The position numbers and the translations under genes are program-made. A stretch of 64,000 bases of DNA, from assembly GCF_900996235.1 (NCBI RefSeq), contig NZ_CAAJGM010000209.1, positions 1-64,000 of the forward strand. The letters are read 5' to 3'. Positions 41,801 to 49,475 of this stretch are shown in pieces; within the stretch, counting starts at the first letter, position 1, and the number at the start of each line of letters is the position of its first letter. This DNA comes from Paraburkholderia sp. BCC1885. GTDB lineage: Bacteria; Pseudomonadota; Gammaproteobacteria; Burkholderiales; Burkholderiaceae. Under the pieces are notes generated by a model. It was not told the DNA's origin. It did not search any database and saw only the letters and a list, made by a program, of their open reading frames with translations.

Positions 41801-42056
41801 GTCCGTTCATGGCCAGAGCCTCGGCGTAGACCGCCCAGTACTGCGCCCGCTCCGGCGCCGCGGCGAGCGCCGTCTTCAGGAACGGCAGGCCGGTTGCGGG
41901 CTGCTGCCGCTGCAAGGCCAGAATCCCGAGGTTGTGATTGGCGTCGGGATGATCCGGGTCGGCCAGCAGGATGTGGCGATAGAGCTGTTCGGCTTCCGGA
42001 AAACGCTGCGCCTGGTGATGGCTGACAGCCTGTTGCAGGTCGGCGTCGGTAGTCAT
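38892..42056 (-). CDS. TPR-containing O-GlcNAc-transferase-like protein (GT41)
   Basis: This very large protein has 1054 residues. The N-terminal half is made of tetratricopeptide repeats (about 1-330 and 430-620; HPDANHNLGILALQRQQP and FAWKTIAHACLRRGDLGGAL are examples). A low-complexity Lys/Ala/Gly linker follows at about residues 385-420. The C-terminal GT41 catalytic domain (about 640-1010) holds IGFISGDFCRHAVASFFEPV, DILIDLAGHTAHNRL, TWIGYPGTTGLDAVDYFIAD and GSFNRMDKL. GT41 enzymes attach sugars to Ser or Thr of proteins. Its place beside fliT, fliD and fliC, past a terminator, suggests that flagellin is the substrate, which is inference. Confidence 0.93.
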   Translation of the reverse strand: MTTDADLQQAVSHHQAQRFPEAEQLYRHILLADPDHPDANHNLGILALQRQQPATGLPFLKTALAAAPERAQYWAVYAEALAMNGQQEEALRVHAEADQKGFRLAPLVAGSAAPAAAAKAEAQAAPGSDELSNLAKEFALTLDLLTAKEMHDSAEALARQMLVTFPQNGFAWKTIAHACLRRGDLGGALEPLERAIAWNPQDGELGRHLGAARAMREALELDARGEYQQASKHYQAVLDVYPEHPSANHKLGVIAIRLLQPAAGLPYLERAIGGAPNDLQYWANYIDGLLQSNQMKAAWIALEMAQKRGLAGPQVDKLIGIMTVISTQPTTAVPREQLAAAAAAPAIPTISVASAAAAATPPESAQAQAAAPAQEPAQQANAAQPAKAGKAAKAGKAAKGGKAGKSGKAGKSEKAAKPAAVPKLDQAQINALGALFNTGRVEEAIAGARQMIQRYPEEGFGWKVLVVALHRLARYDETLEYLPSAYRIWPNDPEILQISASVLESKGRHAEAETACRLLIEVKPNHAEGHRILGIILQSTGRLDEAEQVTRRAMELDPNSSYVPCTLGVTLMQQGRLLDGIEMFRHALTLDPKFEMAYNNLVFCMTHSEESSPADVLAESRRFAERFEAPLKPRWPQHTNSREPQRKLKIGFISGDFCRHAVASFFEPVLAQLVRDPNLEVYAYSNTYMNDTMTEQLRGLFGHWRNVVGMSDDQAAEMVRADGIDILIDLAGHTAHNRLSTLARKPAPVQATWIGYPGTTGLDAVDYFIADKLWVPSEQFRNLFSEKIAYLPAVAPFVADALCPPVNGLPALHNGYITFGSFNRMDKLRRDVIALWARLMHEVPNSRMALGAMPRDGTVGKLADWFAEEGIARERLDFMARSSVPVYLQQHHRIDFCLDSFPFSGLTTALHSLWMGVPTLTLPGQTVPGRSGLTAMSHVGLQSFVAENKDDFVRKGVALAADLPALAELRAGMRERCGQSPVFQPEVVARSVTRALRVMWQRWCAGLPAESFEVSDASETVDVAAATHTPQTSHAPQAPVRAAAAPVDLRLVRS
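40803..40911 (-). repeat. Lys-Ala-Gly repeat linker inside the GT41 protein
   Basis: A run of near-identical short codon repeats encodes KAGKAAKAGKAAKGGKAGK and SGKAGKSEKAAKP. It joins the two TPR blocks of the GT41 protein. Such repeats can lengthen or shorten by slippage. Its strong positive charge may bind nucleic acid, membrane or the basic export machinery, but this is a guess. Confidence 0.7.
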
Positions 42057-42300
42057 GAATTCCCTTGTGTGCTTGGACGAAGAGGCGCGCGGTCAGGCCG
42101 TGCGGATCGGCGGACCGCGGACGCATTGCGCTTCAAATAGTCTAGCGAGTTGCGTTTGGGGCGATTCGGGGAGTAAAGGGCGGATTCCCTTGCTGTTCGT
42201 CCGTCAAAGGGGCCGGCCGAGCCGTGGCGGCGGGGACGGCAAAGGGCTCAAAGGGGCCGGAAGGCGGGCGCGGCAGGCGGGCGGCAAGCCGGCGCGGACG

Positions 42301-42325
42301 AAAAAATGCCCGCACGAGGCGGGCA
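42301..42325 (-). terminator. Rho-independent terminator of the fliD-fliT unit
   Basis: TGCCCGC (42307-42313) and GCGGGCA (42319-42325) form a seven-base stem with a five-base loop. On the minus strand six T residues follow (42306-42301). It lies 87 bases after the fliT stop. The rest of the 355-base gap up to the GT41 start holds no gene I can support. Confidence 0.75.
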
Positions 42326-42411
42326 CGAGTCGAACGAGCACGCCTGAACTTCGGCGCGTTGTTGTTATACAGGGCGGTCAGCCACGGCCTGCCGGGGCAG
42401 GCCGGGTTGGC

Positions 42412-42732
42412 CTAAAAGAAGGCGACGCGGTGGTACTGGCTGACGGATTGGGTGCGGTCCATTGCCGCGCGGTATTCCGTTGCCAGTTCCATTTGCGATT
42501 GCCGGGCGTCGGCGAGGGTCGTGTGATCGACCGTCTGGATCCGACGGATCAGCTCAAGCGCGGCGGGTTCCTGCTCCGCCGTAATCGACATCAGGAGCGG
42601 CGAGCGCTCCTCTGCGATGGCTGCGGCGCGACGCCAGTCGGCGAGGCTGGCGGCGTGCTCGATAGCCTTGGTCAGCTCGTACACCTGGGTGACGAGCTGG
42701 GTCTGCTGGGTTGCGCCGTGTTCTTGAGTCAT
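42412..42732 (-). CDS. fliT: Flagellar export chaperone FliT
   Basis: This 106-residue, highly helical protein fits FliT in size, composition and place. Its segments TQLVTQVYELTKAIEHAASL and ERSPLLMSITAEQEPAALEL show the usual FliT four-helix pattern, with a C-terminal QSQMELATEYRAAM helix. FliT binds the filament-cap protein FliD and, in enterics, also FlhDC. It lies 14 bases after fliD on the same strand. I start at MTQEHG (42732); codons further upstream overlap the fliD 3' end and lack FliT character. Sequence identity to FliT is low, so the name rests partly on context. Confidence 0.8.
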   Translation of the reverse strand: MTQEHGATQQTQLVTQVYELTKAIEHAASLADWRRAAAIAEERSPLLMSITAEQEPAALELIRRIQTVDHTTLADARQSQMELATEYRAAMDRTQSVSQYHRVAFF

Positions 42733-42745
42733 GTCCGTCTTCCCG

Positions 42746-44359
42746 TCAGGACGTCGAGCCGCCGCTGGCCAGCGCACCTGCGCTATTGGCGCCGCCAAAC
42801 AGTTGCGTCAGATATTGCGAATTGCTGTTGGTGGTGGCCATCAGCGTATTCAGCGCGGTGAACTCGTCGTTGTACTGCGAGGTCAACTGCGCCGTATAAG
42901 CCGTCAGCGCATTCGCCTGGGTCTGCACATTCGTCAGATCCGCCGTCAACTGGTTGTTGCGGATGTCGATGATGCCGCCGCTCTGCGTGAACGCGTTGAT
43001 CGCCGTGTTCATCTGCTGGCCGAGGCCGTTGGTCGAATTGAACAACGCGCCCACTGCCTGCGGATTGCTCTGCACGGCAGTCGTCAGCGTGGTCGTGTCG
43101 ACCGACATCGTGCCGTCCGCATTCAGCGTGATGCCGAGCGAGGAAAGCGTGGCGGTGGTGCCGCCGCTGGTGACGCTGCTGCTTGCCAGGTCGCCGAGCG
43201 TGCTCTGGATCTGGTTGAGCATCGAGTCGCCCAGCAACGGGCCGCCTTGCGAGCCGGCTGTCCCGCTCGAATTGAACGACGCCAGGCTGCTCATCGTGCT
43301 CACGACGGCGTTGTAGTCCGATACGAAGGTCTCGACGTCGGTGACCTGGGCCGAGGTGTCGGTGGCGATCGTCAGCGTTTGCGTCGACGAGGTGGCGCCG
43401 GATCCGGAACCCGAGCCCGAACCGGAGCCGGAAGTGCCGAGCGCCGCGGAGGTCAGGTTCAAGGTCACGCCAGGCAGAACGGTGGTGACCGTATTGGTGC
43501 CGCTGTCCGCGGGCGTGCCGTTCACCGTGAACTGGGCATCCTGGGCCGCCGTGCTCTGGGTCCACGGACTCGCGCTATTTGCCGACGTAAAACTCGAGGG
43601 GCTGCCCGCCGGGCTGCCTGCCGTCGAGGTGACGCCGAGGCTCGAAAGCCCGTTGTCGGCCGTGACGTTGGTGACGTTCACGCTGATGGTATTGGCCGCG
43701 CCCGTGCTGGTCGAGCTGAGTACCAGATGCTGCCCGTCCGAGCCGCTGACCACGGTAGCGGAGACGCCGGGGTTGCTGGACGAGCTGTTGATGGCCGAAG
43801 CGATATCGCTCAGCGAATTGTTTGTCGAGTTGACGGACAACTGCATCGATTTGCCGCCGACCGAGATGGTCAGGTTGCCGGTGCCGAGACCCGCTGCCTG
43901 GGTCGTGCTGAAGGCGCTCGAGGAGAGGCTCTGCGCCTGCGCGATCTGGGTTACGTTGATCTGATACGTGCCGGCCACCGCGCCGGTGCCGGCGGAGGCG
44001 GTAATACCCGAGCCGCTCAGGGTCGCGCTGAAGGAGGACTGCAGCTGGCCGTTAAAAAGCGGCGCGAGTCCAACCTGCAGGGATGACAGAGCGGCCGACA
44101 GCTGGCCGATCGCGGTGAGCTGGGTGTGGTCGTTTTCTGCTTCATTGGTCAATGCCGCGGTTTGACCGGCGGTCTTCGCGTTGACGAGTGCGGTCACGAT
44201 GGACTGCACGTCGAGCGACGAGTTGCCTGTCGAGCCGGCAATCAGCGACTGTCCCGCCTCCTGCAACGCGGATTGTGCTGCGGCTTCGGCGGCTGCTGCT
44301 GCGGCGGCCGACGAGGCGACGGAACCTCCACCGGACGTTGCACTGGAAATCGTTGACAT
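42746..44359 (-). CDS. fliD: Flagellar filament cap protein FliD
   Basis: This 537-residue protein starts with MSTISSATSGGGSVASSAAA and an Ala-rich helix, then the FliD N-terminal core (NSSLDVQSIVTALVNAKTAG, and later LTAIGQLSAALSSLQVGLAP). The C-terminal domain has FVSDYNAVVSTMSSLASF, LLGDSMLNQIQSTLGDLA and ending YTAQLTSQYNDEFTALNTL. FliD forms the pentameric cap that inserts flagellin at the filament tip. The start follows GGAG by seven bases. A Gly-Ser run near residue 325 (TSGSGSGSGSGSGATSS) is an unusual linker. It is followed by fliT. Confidence 0.93.
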   Translation of the reverse strand: MSTISSATSGGGSVASSAAAAAAAEAAAQSALQEAGQSLIAGSTGNSSLDVQSIVTALVNAKTAGQTAALTNEAENDHTQLTAIGQLSAALSSLQVGLAPLFNGQLQSSFSATLSGSGITASAGTGAVAGTYQINVTQIAQAQSLSSSAFSTTQAAGLGTGNLTISVGGKSMQLSVNSTNNSLSDIASAINSSSSNPGVSATVVSGSDGQHLVLSSTSTGAANTISVNVTNVTADNGLSSLGVTSTAGSPAGSPSSFTSANSASPWTQSTAAQDAQFTVNGTPADSGTNTVTTVLPGVTLNLTSAALGTSGSGSGSGSGSGATSSTQTLTIATDTSAQVTDVETFVSDYNAVVSTMSSLASFNSSGTAGSQGGPLLGDSMLNQIQSTLGDLASSSVTSGGTTATLSSLGITLNADGTMSVDTTTLTTAVQSNPQAVGALFNSTNGLGQQMNTAINAFTQSGGIIDIRNNQLTADLTNVQTQANALTAYTAQLTSQYNDEFTALNTLMATTNSNSQYLTQLFGGANSAGALASGGSTS

Positions 44360-44373
44360 GAAAAAGCTCCATA

Positions 44374-44448
44374 CGTGGTCGCGACCACGCGACGGGTGTC
44401 TTCTGAAGGGATGGTCTTGCAATGCACTACGGGAGGACGAGCCTCCCG
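44374..44448 (-). promoter_or_regulatory. Two dyads in the fliD leader
   Basis: An exact 16-base palindrome (44374-44389, CGTGGTCGCGACCACG) ends 15 bases before the fliD start. A hairpin with CGGGAGG (44430-44436) and CCTCCCG (44442-44448) lies further up. I find no sigma28 box before fliD, so transcription may come from elsewhere or from a weaker site. These dyads could be operator or mRNA-structure elements. Confidence 0.4.
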
Positions 44449-44461
44449 GTCATTCTTTAAC

Positions 44462-44538
44462 GCGCGGATGAGCTGTTCGCGCTGCTTAAGGGCTCATCCG
44501 CGCCTACTGCTTACGGCCCTGCTGACTGCTCAGGGCCG
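44462..44538 (-). terminator. Double hairpin between fliC and fliD
   Basis: The first stem after the fliC stop is CGGCCCTG (44514-44521) with CAGGGCCG (44531-44538). The second is GCGCGGATGAGC (44462-44473) with GCTCATCCGCGC (44492-44503). Both are exact. Neither is followed by a clear T-run on the minus strand, so they may be mRNA-stabilising structures instead of terminators. Confidence 0.5.
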
Positions 44539-44547
44539 AACTCTACC

Positions 44548-45999
44548 TTATTGCAGCAGCTTCAGAACTTGCTGCGGTTGCGAGTTAGCTTGAGCCAGCA
44601 CCGAGATACCAGCTTGTTGCAGCACTTGCGCCTTGCTCAGGTTAGCGGTTTCTTGTGCAAAGTCCGCGTCGGTGATCTGCGATTGTGCGCTCGACAGGTC
44701 GGTCGACTCATCTTGCTGCGACGTCGCGATACCCGTCAGACGGTTTTGCGCTGCGCCCAGGGTTGCCTGAATGTTGCTGATCGTGTTCAGTGCGTTGGTG
44801 ATCGTTTCGATCGCCAGGTTCGCGCCGTTCGTCGTGCTGACGTTGATGTTCGCCACCGACGTCGGAACGTTGTCGGTGTTGACCGTTGCCAGAACCGAAC
44901 CAGCCGGCTGCGTTGCCGTCGTCGAGCCGATCGTCGTTTGTGCGCCGTTGAATGCGGTCACGCCCGTCGAGTTGCTCGTGAACAGGTTCGATGCCGCTGC
45001 CGTCGACAACTGGTTGCCGTTCTGGTCGACGTACTCGAGGCCGCCGCTGCCGTTCGATTCAACCGTGATCGACGTGATCGTGTTCGGCGTACCAGCTGCT
45101 GCTGCCGAACCGTTCGTCGAGTTCAGGTCGAGACCCGAATACGTGCCGAGCACCGTGCCGGCTGCTGCTGCCGAACCGCCACCCGTCGTGAACGCTGCGT
45201 TGATCGAAGCCGTTTCGTTGGCTTGCGACAGGCCGTTGGTTCCGCTGGTCGACAGCGAGATCGTCGAGATGCCGCTTGCCGAGCCCGTCACCGTGAACAG
45301 GTTGTTGACAGCCGTCGACGACAGAGCCTGGTTGTTCTGGTCGGTGAACACGAAGCCGCCCGTGCCGTTCGACTCGATGTTGATCTGGGTGATCGCGCCC
45401 GTGCCGCCAGCCGAGTTGGCCGTGCCGGTCGAGGTCAGGTCCAGACCCGTGATCGTGCCGATCGTCGCGCCTGCTGCAACCGGGCCGCTGCCCAGGTTTG
45501 CTGCCGACACGCCTTGGCTCAGGTTGATGTTGATCGTTTGACCGACGTTCGCGCCAACTTGCACCGTGACGTTGCCAGCCGAGCCGTCCAGCAGGTTGAT
45601 ACCGTTGTAGCTGGTTTGCGAAGCAAGGCGGTTAACTTCGGCCACTTGCTGCGCAACTTCTTGCTGCAGTGCTGCCTGGTTGCTTGCGGACAGCGTACCG
45701 CCAGCGGCTTCGTCAGCCAGCGAACGGATGGTTTGCAGCGATTGCGTGATTTGCGACAGACCCGTGCTGGCCGTCTGGACCATCGACACGCCGTCGTTTG
45801 CGTTCGACACGCCCTGGTTCAGGCCGTTGATGGCCGTTTGCAGCGTCGTCGAAATTGCCAGGCCAGCTGCGTCGTCTGCTGCGCTGTTGATGCGCTTGCC
45901 CGAAGACAGGCGGGTAATAGCTTGCGACAGTGCGCTACCCGAGGCGTTCAGGTTTTCCTGCGCGGTCAGCGACGAGATATTACTGTTAATGCTGAGCAT
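44548..45999 (-). CDS. fliC: Flagellin FliC
   Basis: This 483-residue flagellin has conserved D0/D1 ends: NSNISSLTAQENLNASGSAL, SSGKRINSAADDAAGLAIS, and at the C-terminus AAQNRLTGIATSQQDESTDL with the final LKLLQ. The start at 45999 follows GGGAG by five bases. The variable middle (about 170-365) is Gly/Ser/Thr/Ala-rich and holds two copies of one unit. A sigma28-type promoter lies upstream. The Ser/Thr content and the adjacent GT41 gene suggest that this region is glycosylated, which needs testing. It is followed by two hairpins and then fliD. Confidence 0.95.
   Translation of the reverse strand: MLSINSNISSLTAQENLNASGSALSQAITRLSSGKRINSAADDAAGLAISTTLQTAINGLNQGVSNANDGVSMVQTASTGLSQITQSLQTIRSLADEAAGGTLSASNQAALQQEVAQQVAEVNRLASQTSYNGINLLDGSAGNVTVQVGANVGQTININLSQGVSAANLGSGPVAAGATIGTITGLDLTSTGTANSAGGTGAITQINIESNGTGGFVFTDQNNQALSSTAVNNLFTVTGSASGISTISLSTSGTNGLSQANETASINAAFTTGGGSAAAAGTVLGTYSGLDLNSTNGSAAAAGTPNTITSITVESNGSGGLEYVDQNGNQLSTAAASNLFTSNSTGVTAFNGAQTTIGSTTATQPAGSVLATVNTDNVPTSVANINVSTTNGANLAIETITNALNTISNIQATLGAAQNRLTGIATSQQDESTDLSSAQSQITDADFAQETANLSKAQVLQQAGISVLAQANSQPQQVLKLLQ
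44980..45456 (-). repeat. Duplicated unit in the flagellin variable domain
   Basis: Residues 182-237 (GLDLTSTGTANSAGG, INIESNGTGGFVFTDQNNQ, LSSTAVNNLF) and 285-340 (GLDLNSTNGSAAAAG, ITVESNGSGGLEYVDQNGNQ, LSTAAASNLF) are related copies about 56 residues long. They are joined by a Ser/Thr-rich spacer. The unit is a duplication within the surface-exposed domain. Confidence 0.75.
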
Positions 46000-46088
46000 G
46001 AAAATCTCCCAAGAGGCTGTTGCCCTAAAGTTACTGCCACGTTGACATGGGCGGAGCACTCGTTCTTTGCTGGCCGCCTCTGAGCAGG

Positions 46089-46115
46089 ATGTCGGCGCAG
46101 GAAAAAAAAACTTGA
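46089..46115 (-). promoter_or_regulatory. fliC: Sigma28-type promoter of fliC
   Basis: On the minus strand TCAAGTTT (reverse of 46108-46115) is followed by an 11-base spacer and GCCGACAT (reverse of 46089-46096). The class III consensus is TAAAGTTT-N11-GCCGATAA, so this is a close match. It leaves a leader of about 80 bases before the fliC ATG at 45999. Confidence 0.8.
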
Positions 46116-46279
46116 GGGACTTTGTTCAATTCGGACCCAATTGTTTTACGAGGAATTACCGCGCCGACTGGCGGGAGGGCACGCCGGGACGCCGGTTGGC
46201 GGAGCGCCGGGGCTCGACGCAGAGCGCTGAAAGTCGGCGTATTCTTTTTCTCTCCGGAGTCGTCAACCTTGGAGAAATC

Positions 46280-47236
46280 ATGCAAAAGAAAGGGATCGGT
46301 AAATCGGAATTGCAGGTCGCGCCGCTCATGTTCGGCGGCAATGTGTTCGGCTGGTCGGCCGACGAAGCGACCTCGTTCGCCATACTCGACGCGTTTGTCG
46401 ACGCCGGCCTGAACTTCATCGATACCGCCGATGTGTATTCCGCCTGGGTGCCGGGCAACCAGGGCGGCGAGTCGGAAACCATCCTCGGCAAATGGTTTCG
46501 CCGCAGCGGCAAGCGCGAGCAGATCGTGCTGGCGACCAAGGTGGCCAAGCATCCGCAACGCAAGGGCTTGTCCGCCGCCAACATCCAGGCGGCCGTCGAG
46601 GATTCGCTGCGCCGCCTGCAAACCGATTACATCGACGTCTATTTTTCCCACGAAGATGCGAGCGATACGCCGCTCGCCGAGACGCTGGGTGCGTATCAGC
46701 GGCTGATCGAGGCAGGCAAGGTGAGGGTGATCGGTGCGTCGAACTACAGCGGCGCGCGGATTCGCGAGGCGCTGGCGGTGTCGCGCCAGCACGGCTTGCC
46801 GGAGTACCAGATCATCCAGCCCGAATATAATCTCTACGACCGCGAGGCTTATGAGACCGACCTCGAACCGGTTGTGCTGGACGAGCACCTGAGTTCGGTC
46901 GTGTACTACAGCCTTGCAAGCGGCTTTCTATCGGGCAAATATCGTTCGTCAGCCGATCTGGGCAAGAGCAGCGTGCGCGGCAGCCGGGTGGAAAAGTACC
47001 TGAACGAGCGCGGCACGCGCATCCTGAACGCGCTCGACACCGTGGCCGACCAGCACGGCAGCACCCCCGCCACCGTGGCGCTGGCCTGGCTGATCGCCCG
47101 GCCCAGCGTGACCGCGCCGATCGCCAGCGCGACCTCGGTGCAGCAGCTGGAAAGCCTCGCCGCCGCCGTCCACCTGATGCTGACCGGCTCGGACATGCGT
47201 CTGCTGGATGACGCAAGTGCCTGGCGGAATGGCTAA
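46280..47236 (+). CDS. Aldo/keto reductase
   Basis: This 318-residue NADPH-dependent reductase has the family active-site tetrad: Asp and Tyr in NFIDTADVYSAWVPG, Lys in VLATKVAKH and His in DVYFSHEDAS. The GKVRVIGASNYSGARIREAL block and YSLASGFLSGKY, which contacts the cofactor region, are typical of the YdhF/Tas-like group. The ATG at 46280 follows GGAG by five bases. It is divergent from fliC and shows no relation to motility. The substrate is unknown. Confidence 0.92.
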   Translation: MQKKGIGKSELQVAPLMFGGNVFGWSADEATSFAILDAFVDAGLNFIDTADVYSAWVPGNQGGESETILGKWFRRSGKREQIVLATKVAKHPQRKGLSAANIQAAVEDSLRRLQTDYIDVYFSHEDASDTPLAETLGAYQRLIEAGKVRVIGASNYSGARIREALAVSRQHGLPEYQIIQPEYNLYDREAYETDLEPVVLDEHLSSVVYYSLASGFLSGKYRSSADLGKSSVRGSRVEKYLNERGTRILNALDTVADQHGSTPATVALAWLIARPSVTAPIASATSVQQLESLAAAVHLMLTGSDMRLLDDASAWRNG

Positions 47237-47538
47237 AATGGTGGTAGGCATGTTATTTTCCTGATATCATCGGGAGTGAATTGAGATCTTTGCCTGTTTC
47301 GTCCGCTTTCGGGCGGGCGGGGCGGCAACAGACGCGGCGCTTACGATGTGCGTCTGCCCGCGTTAAGCGGTGAACTCCCCACCTCTCTTTTCCGGCCTCC
47401 GTGGCCGCTTGCCTCTCGCTTCGTGCATGGTTTCGTTTTCCTGTTATTGGCCATGAAATCGAAGCGACCGGAGGACCGGCGCGTGAGCGGTATGCCGCCA
47501 CGCAACTACCCGTACATAGCGATTTAGTTAGGAATTAC
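47237..47538. promoter_or_regulatory. rpsU upstream region
   Basis: These 302 bases lie between the aldo/keto reductase and rpsU. They should hold the rpsU promoter and leader. No open frame has a recognisable motif. I could not choose a promoter with confidence. Confidence 0.35.
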
Positions 47539-47751
47539 ATGACGACGATTCTTCTGAAGGAAAACGAGCCGTTCGAAGTGGCGATCCGCCGCTTTCGTCG
47601 CGCTATCGAAAAGAACGGCCTGATCGCGGAACTGCGTGAACGCCAATCGTACGAAAAGCCGACAACGGCCCGTAAGCGCAAGAAGGCAGCTGCTGTGAAG
47701 CGCCTGCACAAGCGCCTGCGCAGCCAACAGCTGCCGAAAAAGCTGCACTAA
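47539..47751 (+). CDS. rpsU: Ribosomal protein S21
   Basis: This 70-residue, very basic protein is ribosomal S21: MTTILLKENEPFEVAIRRFR, then YEKPTTARKRKKAAAVKRLH, and a Lys/Arg-rich tail. It is a late-assembling protein of the small subunit, near the anti-Shine-Dalgarno end of 16S rRNA. The ATG follows AGGA by five bases. In many proteobacteria rpsU is followed by dnaG and rpoD; here a strong terminator follows, and the next gene runs in the opposite direction. It therefore forms its own transcript. Confidence 0.97.
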   Translation: MTTILLKENEPFEVAIRRFRRAIEKNGLIAELRERQSYEKPTTARKRKKAAAVKRLHKRLRSQQLPKKLH

Positions 47752-47773
47752 GCACGCTTTTCAGGCACGGCCG

Positions 47774-47818
47774 AACGGCGGTGTGAGCTTCGTAAGAAGC
47801 CACACCGCCGTTTTGTTT
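47774..47818 (+). terminator. Rho-independent terminator of rpsU
   Basis: AACGGCGGTGTG (47774-47785) pairs with CACACCGCCGTT (starting 47801), with an inner GCTTC/GAAGC stem and loop. TTTTGTTTT follows on the plus strand. It begins 22 bases after the rpsU stop. Confidence 0.9.
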
Positions 47819-47995
47819 TGGCGTGATGGTTTTTAGCGCGGCCTTTTTGTGCGGCGCTTTGCGGATGCGAGTTTTCGATAAAGCGTGTTCACAGGGTACG
47901 GCCGCGCGCTTTCCGGGTGATTTGTGCCCCGAAATTTGCGTCTGCGAAATTGCTCTTTGACTACGGCCACCAGTCAGGGTGTGCCGCAGCGGATA

Positions 47996-48421
47996 TCAGG
48001 CGGCGTTTTTCACCAAAGCCGCGGATACGCCGAACTGACGGGAAATCGACATGAGCCGCTCCTGCCATTCCCACGGGCCGAAGACGTCATGCACGTTCTG
48101 CAGGCAACTGAGCAGATCGACGGTAGCCGGATCGTAAATATTGATGCGTGCGCGAAGCAACGCCTTTTTCAGCGCGGCGACGCCGACGTCCATGTAGGCC
48201 GGCACGTCCGCCGGCGGCTTGCCGACAAAGCGGACCGGAATGCCTTCCATAGCCGTCATGTAGTCGCGCGGCTTGATGAAGCTGCCGACTGGGCAGCCGC
48301 CGCAGTAACCGCGATAAGCGCCGCCGCCGCGGGGAAGAAGGGCGGTGCGCCCTTGCCCGTTGAGGTGGCCGACCGCCTGGTCGAATATCTCCTGATGGGT
48401 CAGGAAGTTTAGCGTTTTCAT
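47996..48421 (-). CDS. Conserved hypothetical protein
   Basis: This 141-residue cytoplasmic protein is not recognised. It starts MKTLNFLTHQEIFDQAVGHL and has RGGGAYRGYCGGCPVGSFI (near residues 31-49), where two Cys lie three apart (CGGC). Further on it has DLLSCLQNVHDVFGPWEWQE. The start at 48421 follows a GGAGA site by six bases. CxxC and the regular composition argue for a true gene with perhaps a metal- or redox-active site. The 299 bases upstream, up to tag, hold no other gene I can support. Confidence 0.7.
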   Translation of the reverse strand: MKTLNFLTHQEIFDQAVGHLNGQGRTALLPRGGGAYRGYCGGCPVGSFIKPRDYMTAMEGIPVRFVGKPPADVPAYMDVGVAALKKALLRARINIYDPATVDLLSCLQNVHDVFGPWEWQERLMSISRQFGVSAALVKNAA

Positions 48422-48720
48422 GGTGGTTCTCCCCTGCGCTTTGACGCAGCGGTCATTCGTTCGTTGTTCGATTACCTTTGTCTTTAGCGAGCGATGCGTC
48501 GCAACCCCGTGCGGCGACATCCACTCCTCCAATCGTTATAACGACCGAAAACGGTAAAAACGTAGTGATATCGCACACGAGGGAGCAATTTTGACACAAA
48601 CGGGCGTGCGCCGCAGCCGGGCTCGGCCCGCCAGGCCCCATGGCATAAGGACTTCAGGCGAGCCGATGAGGCGTCTCGGGATTTTCCCCGAGAGGCTGCG
48701 TTTTAAACGATGGCAGGCCT

Positions 48721-49317
48721 TCATTGGACGTTTTTGTTGCGTCCCTTTTTGCCTAACGCCGCGCAGCGCGCGTGGCAGTCGCAATCGGTCTGATGATCGT
48801 TGACCATGCCGACCGCCTGCATGAACGCGTAGCAGATGGTCGAGCCGACAAACTTGCAGCCGTAGCGTTTGAGGGCCTTGCTGAGTGCGTCGGAAACCTC
48901 GGTCGATGCCGGCGCGTGCTGATATGACGCCCATGCATTCTGAATCGGTGTCTGCTCGACGAAGGACCAGACGAAATTTGCCAGCGAGCCGTGTTCCGCC
49001 TGAATCTGCTGCACCGCGCGCGCATTGGTGATTGCCGCTTCAATTTTGCCGCGATGACGCACAATGGATTCGTCGAGCACCAGTTTGTCGACGTGCTTCG
49101 GCGTGAAGCGGGCCACCTTGTCGATCTCGAAATCGGCGAAGCCACGGCGGTAACCGGCGCGCTTGTTCAGAATCGTCGACCAGGACAGGCCGGCCTGGGC
49201 GCCCTCGAGCACGAGCATTTCGAAGAGATGCTGATCGTCGCGCGACGGCACGCCCCATTCCGTGTCGTGGTAGTGTGCGAGCGCTTCGCTCGATGCCCAG
49301 TTGCATCGCTGTATCAC
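48721..49317 (-). CDS. tag: DNA-3-methyladenine glycosylase I
   Basis: This 198-residue enzyme matches Tag: RCNWASSEALAHYHDTEWGV with the zinc-binding Cys and His, FEMLVLEGAQAGLSWSTILN with the catalytic Glu, and FVGSTICYAFMQAVGMVNDH with a further zinc ligand. It excises 3-methyladenine from alkylated DNA. The tail DCHARCAALGKKGRNKNVQ is usual for the genus group. Its start codon lies about 158 bases from the divergent kinase-like gene. Its regulation is probably constitutive. Confidence 0.95.
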   Translation of the reverse strand: MIQRCNWASSEALAHYHDTEWGVPSRDDQHLFEMLVLEGAQAGLSWSTILNKRAGYRRGFADFEIDKVARFTPKHVDKLVLDESIVRHRGKIEAAITNARAVQQIQAEHGSLANFVWSFVEQTPIQNAWASYQHAPASTEVSDALSKALKRYGCKFVGSTICYAFMQAVGMVNDHQTDCDCHARCAALGKKGRNKNVQ

Positions 49318-49475
49318 GTTCCGGCTCCTGTTTGGTCATGTGTTGAAACCCGGTCTGTCCGGGCTCTGCCAGCATAGCGGAACGCCCGTTCGCTGCAACT
49401 CGGCCGAATGGCCAGGTTGCCGGATCCGAACGGACCTGCCACGCTATGCGGCAATTCTTCTCAGATATCCATTCG

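Noticed and set aside
39534..42140. An 868-residue plus-strand frame opposite the GT41 gene
   Set aside because: The minus strand encodes clear TPR and GT41 domains, and the plus frame is Arg/Leu/Gly-rich without motifs.
44551..46083. A 510-residue plus-strand frame opposite fliC
   Set aside because: It is the antisense of flagellin, Arg/Val-rich, and has no domain.
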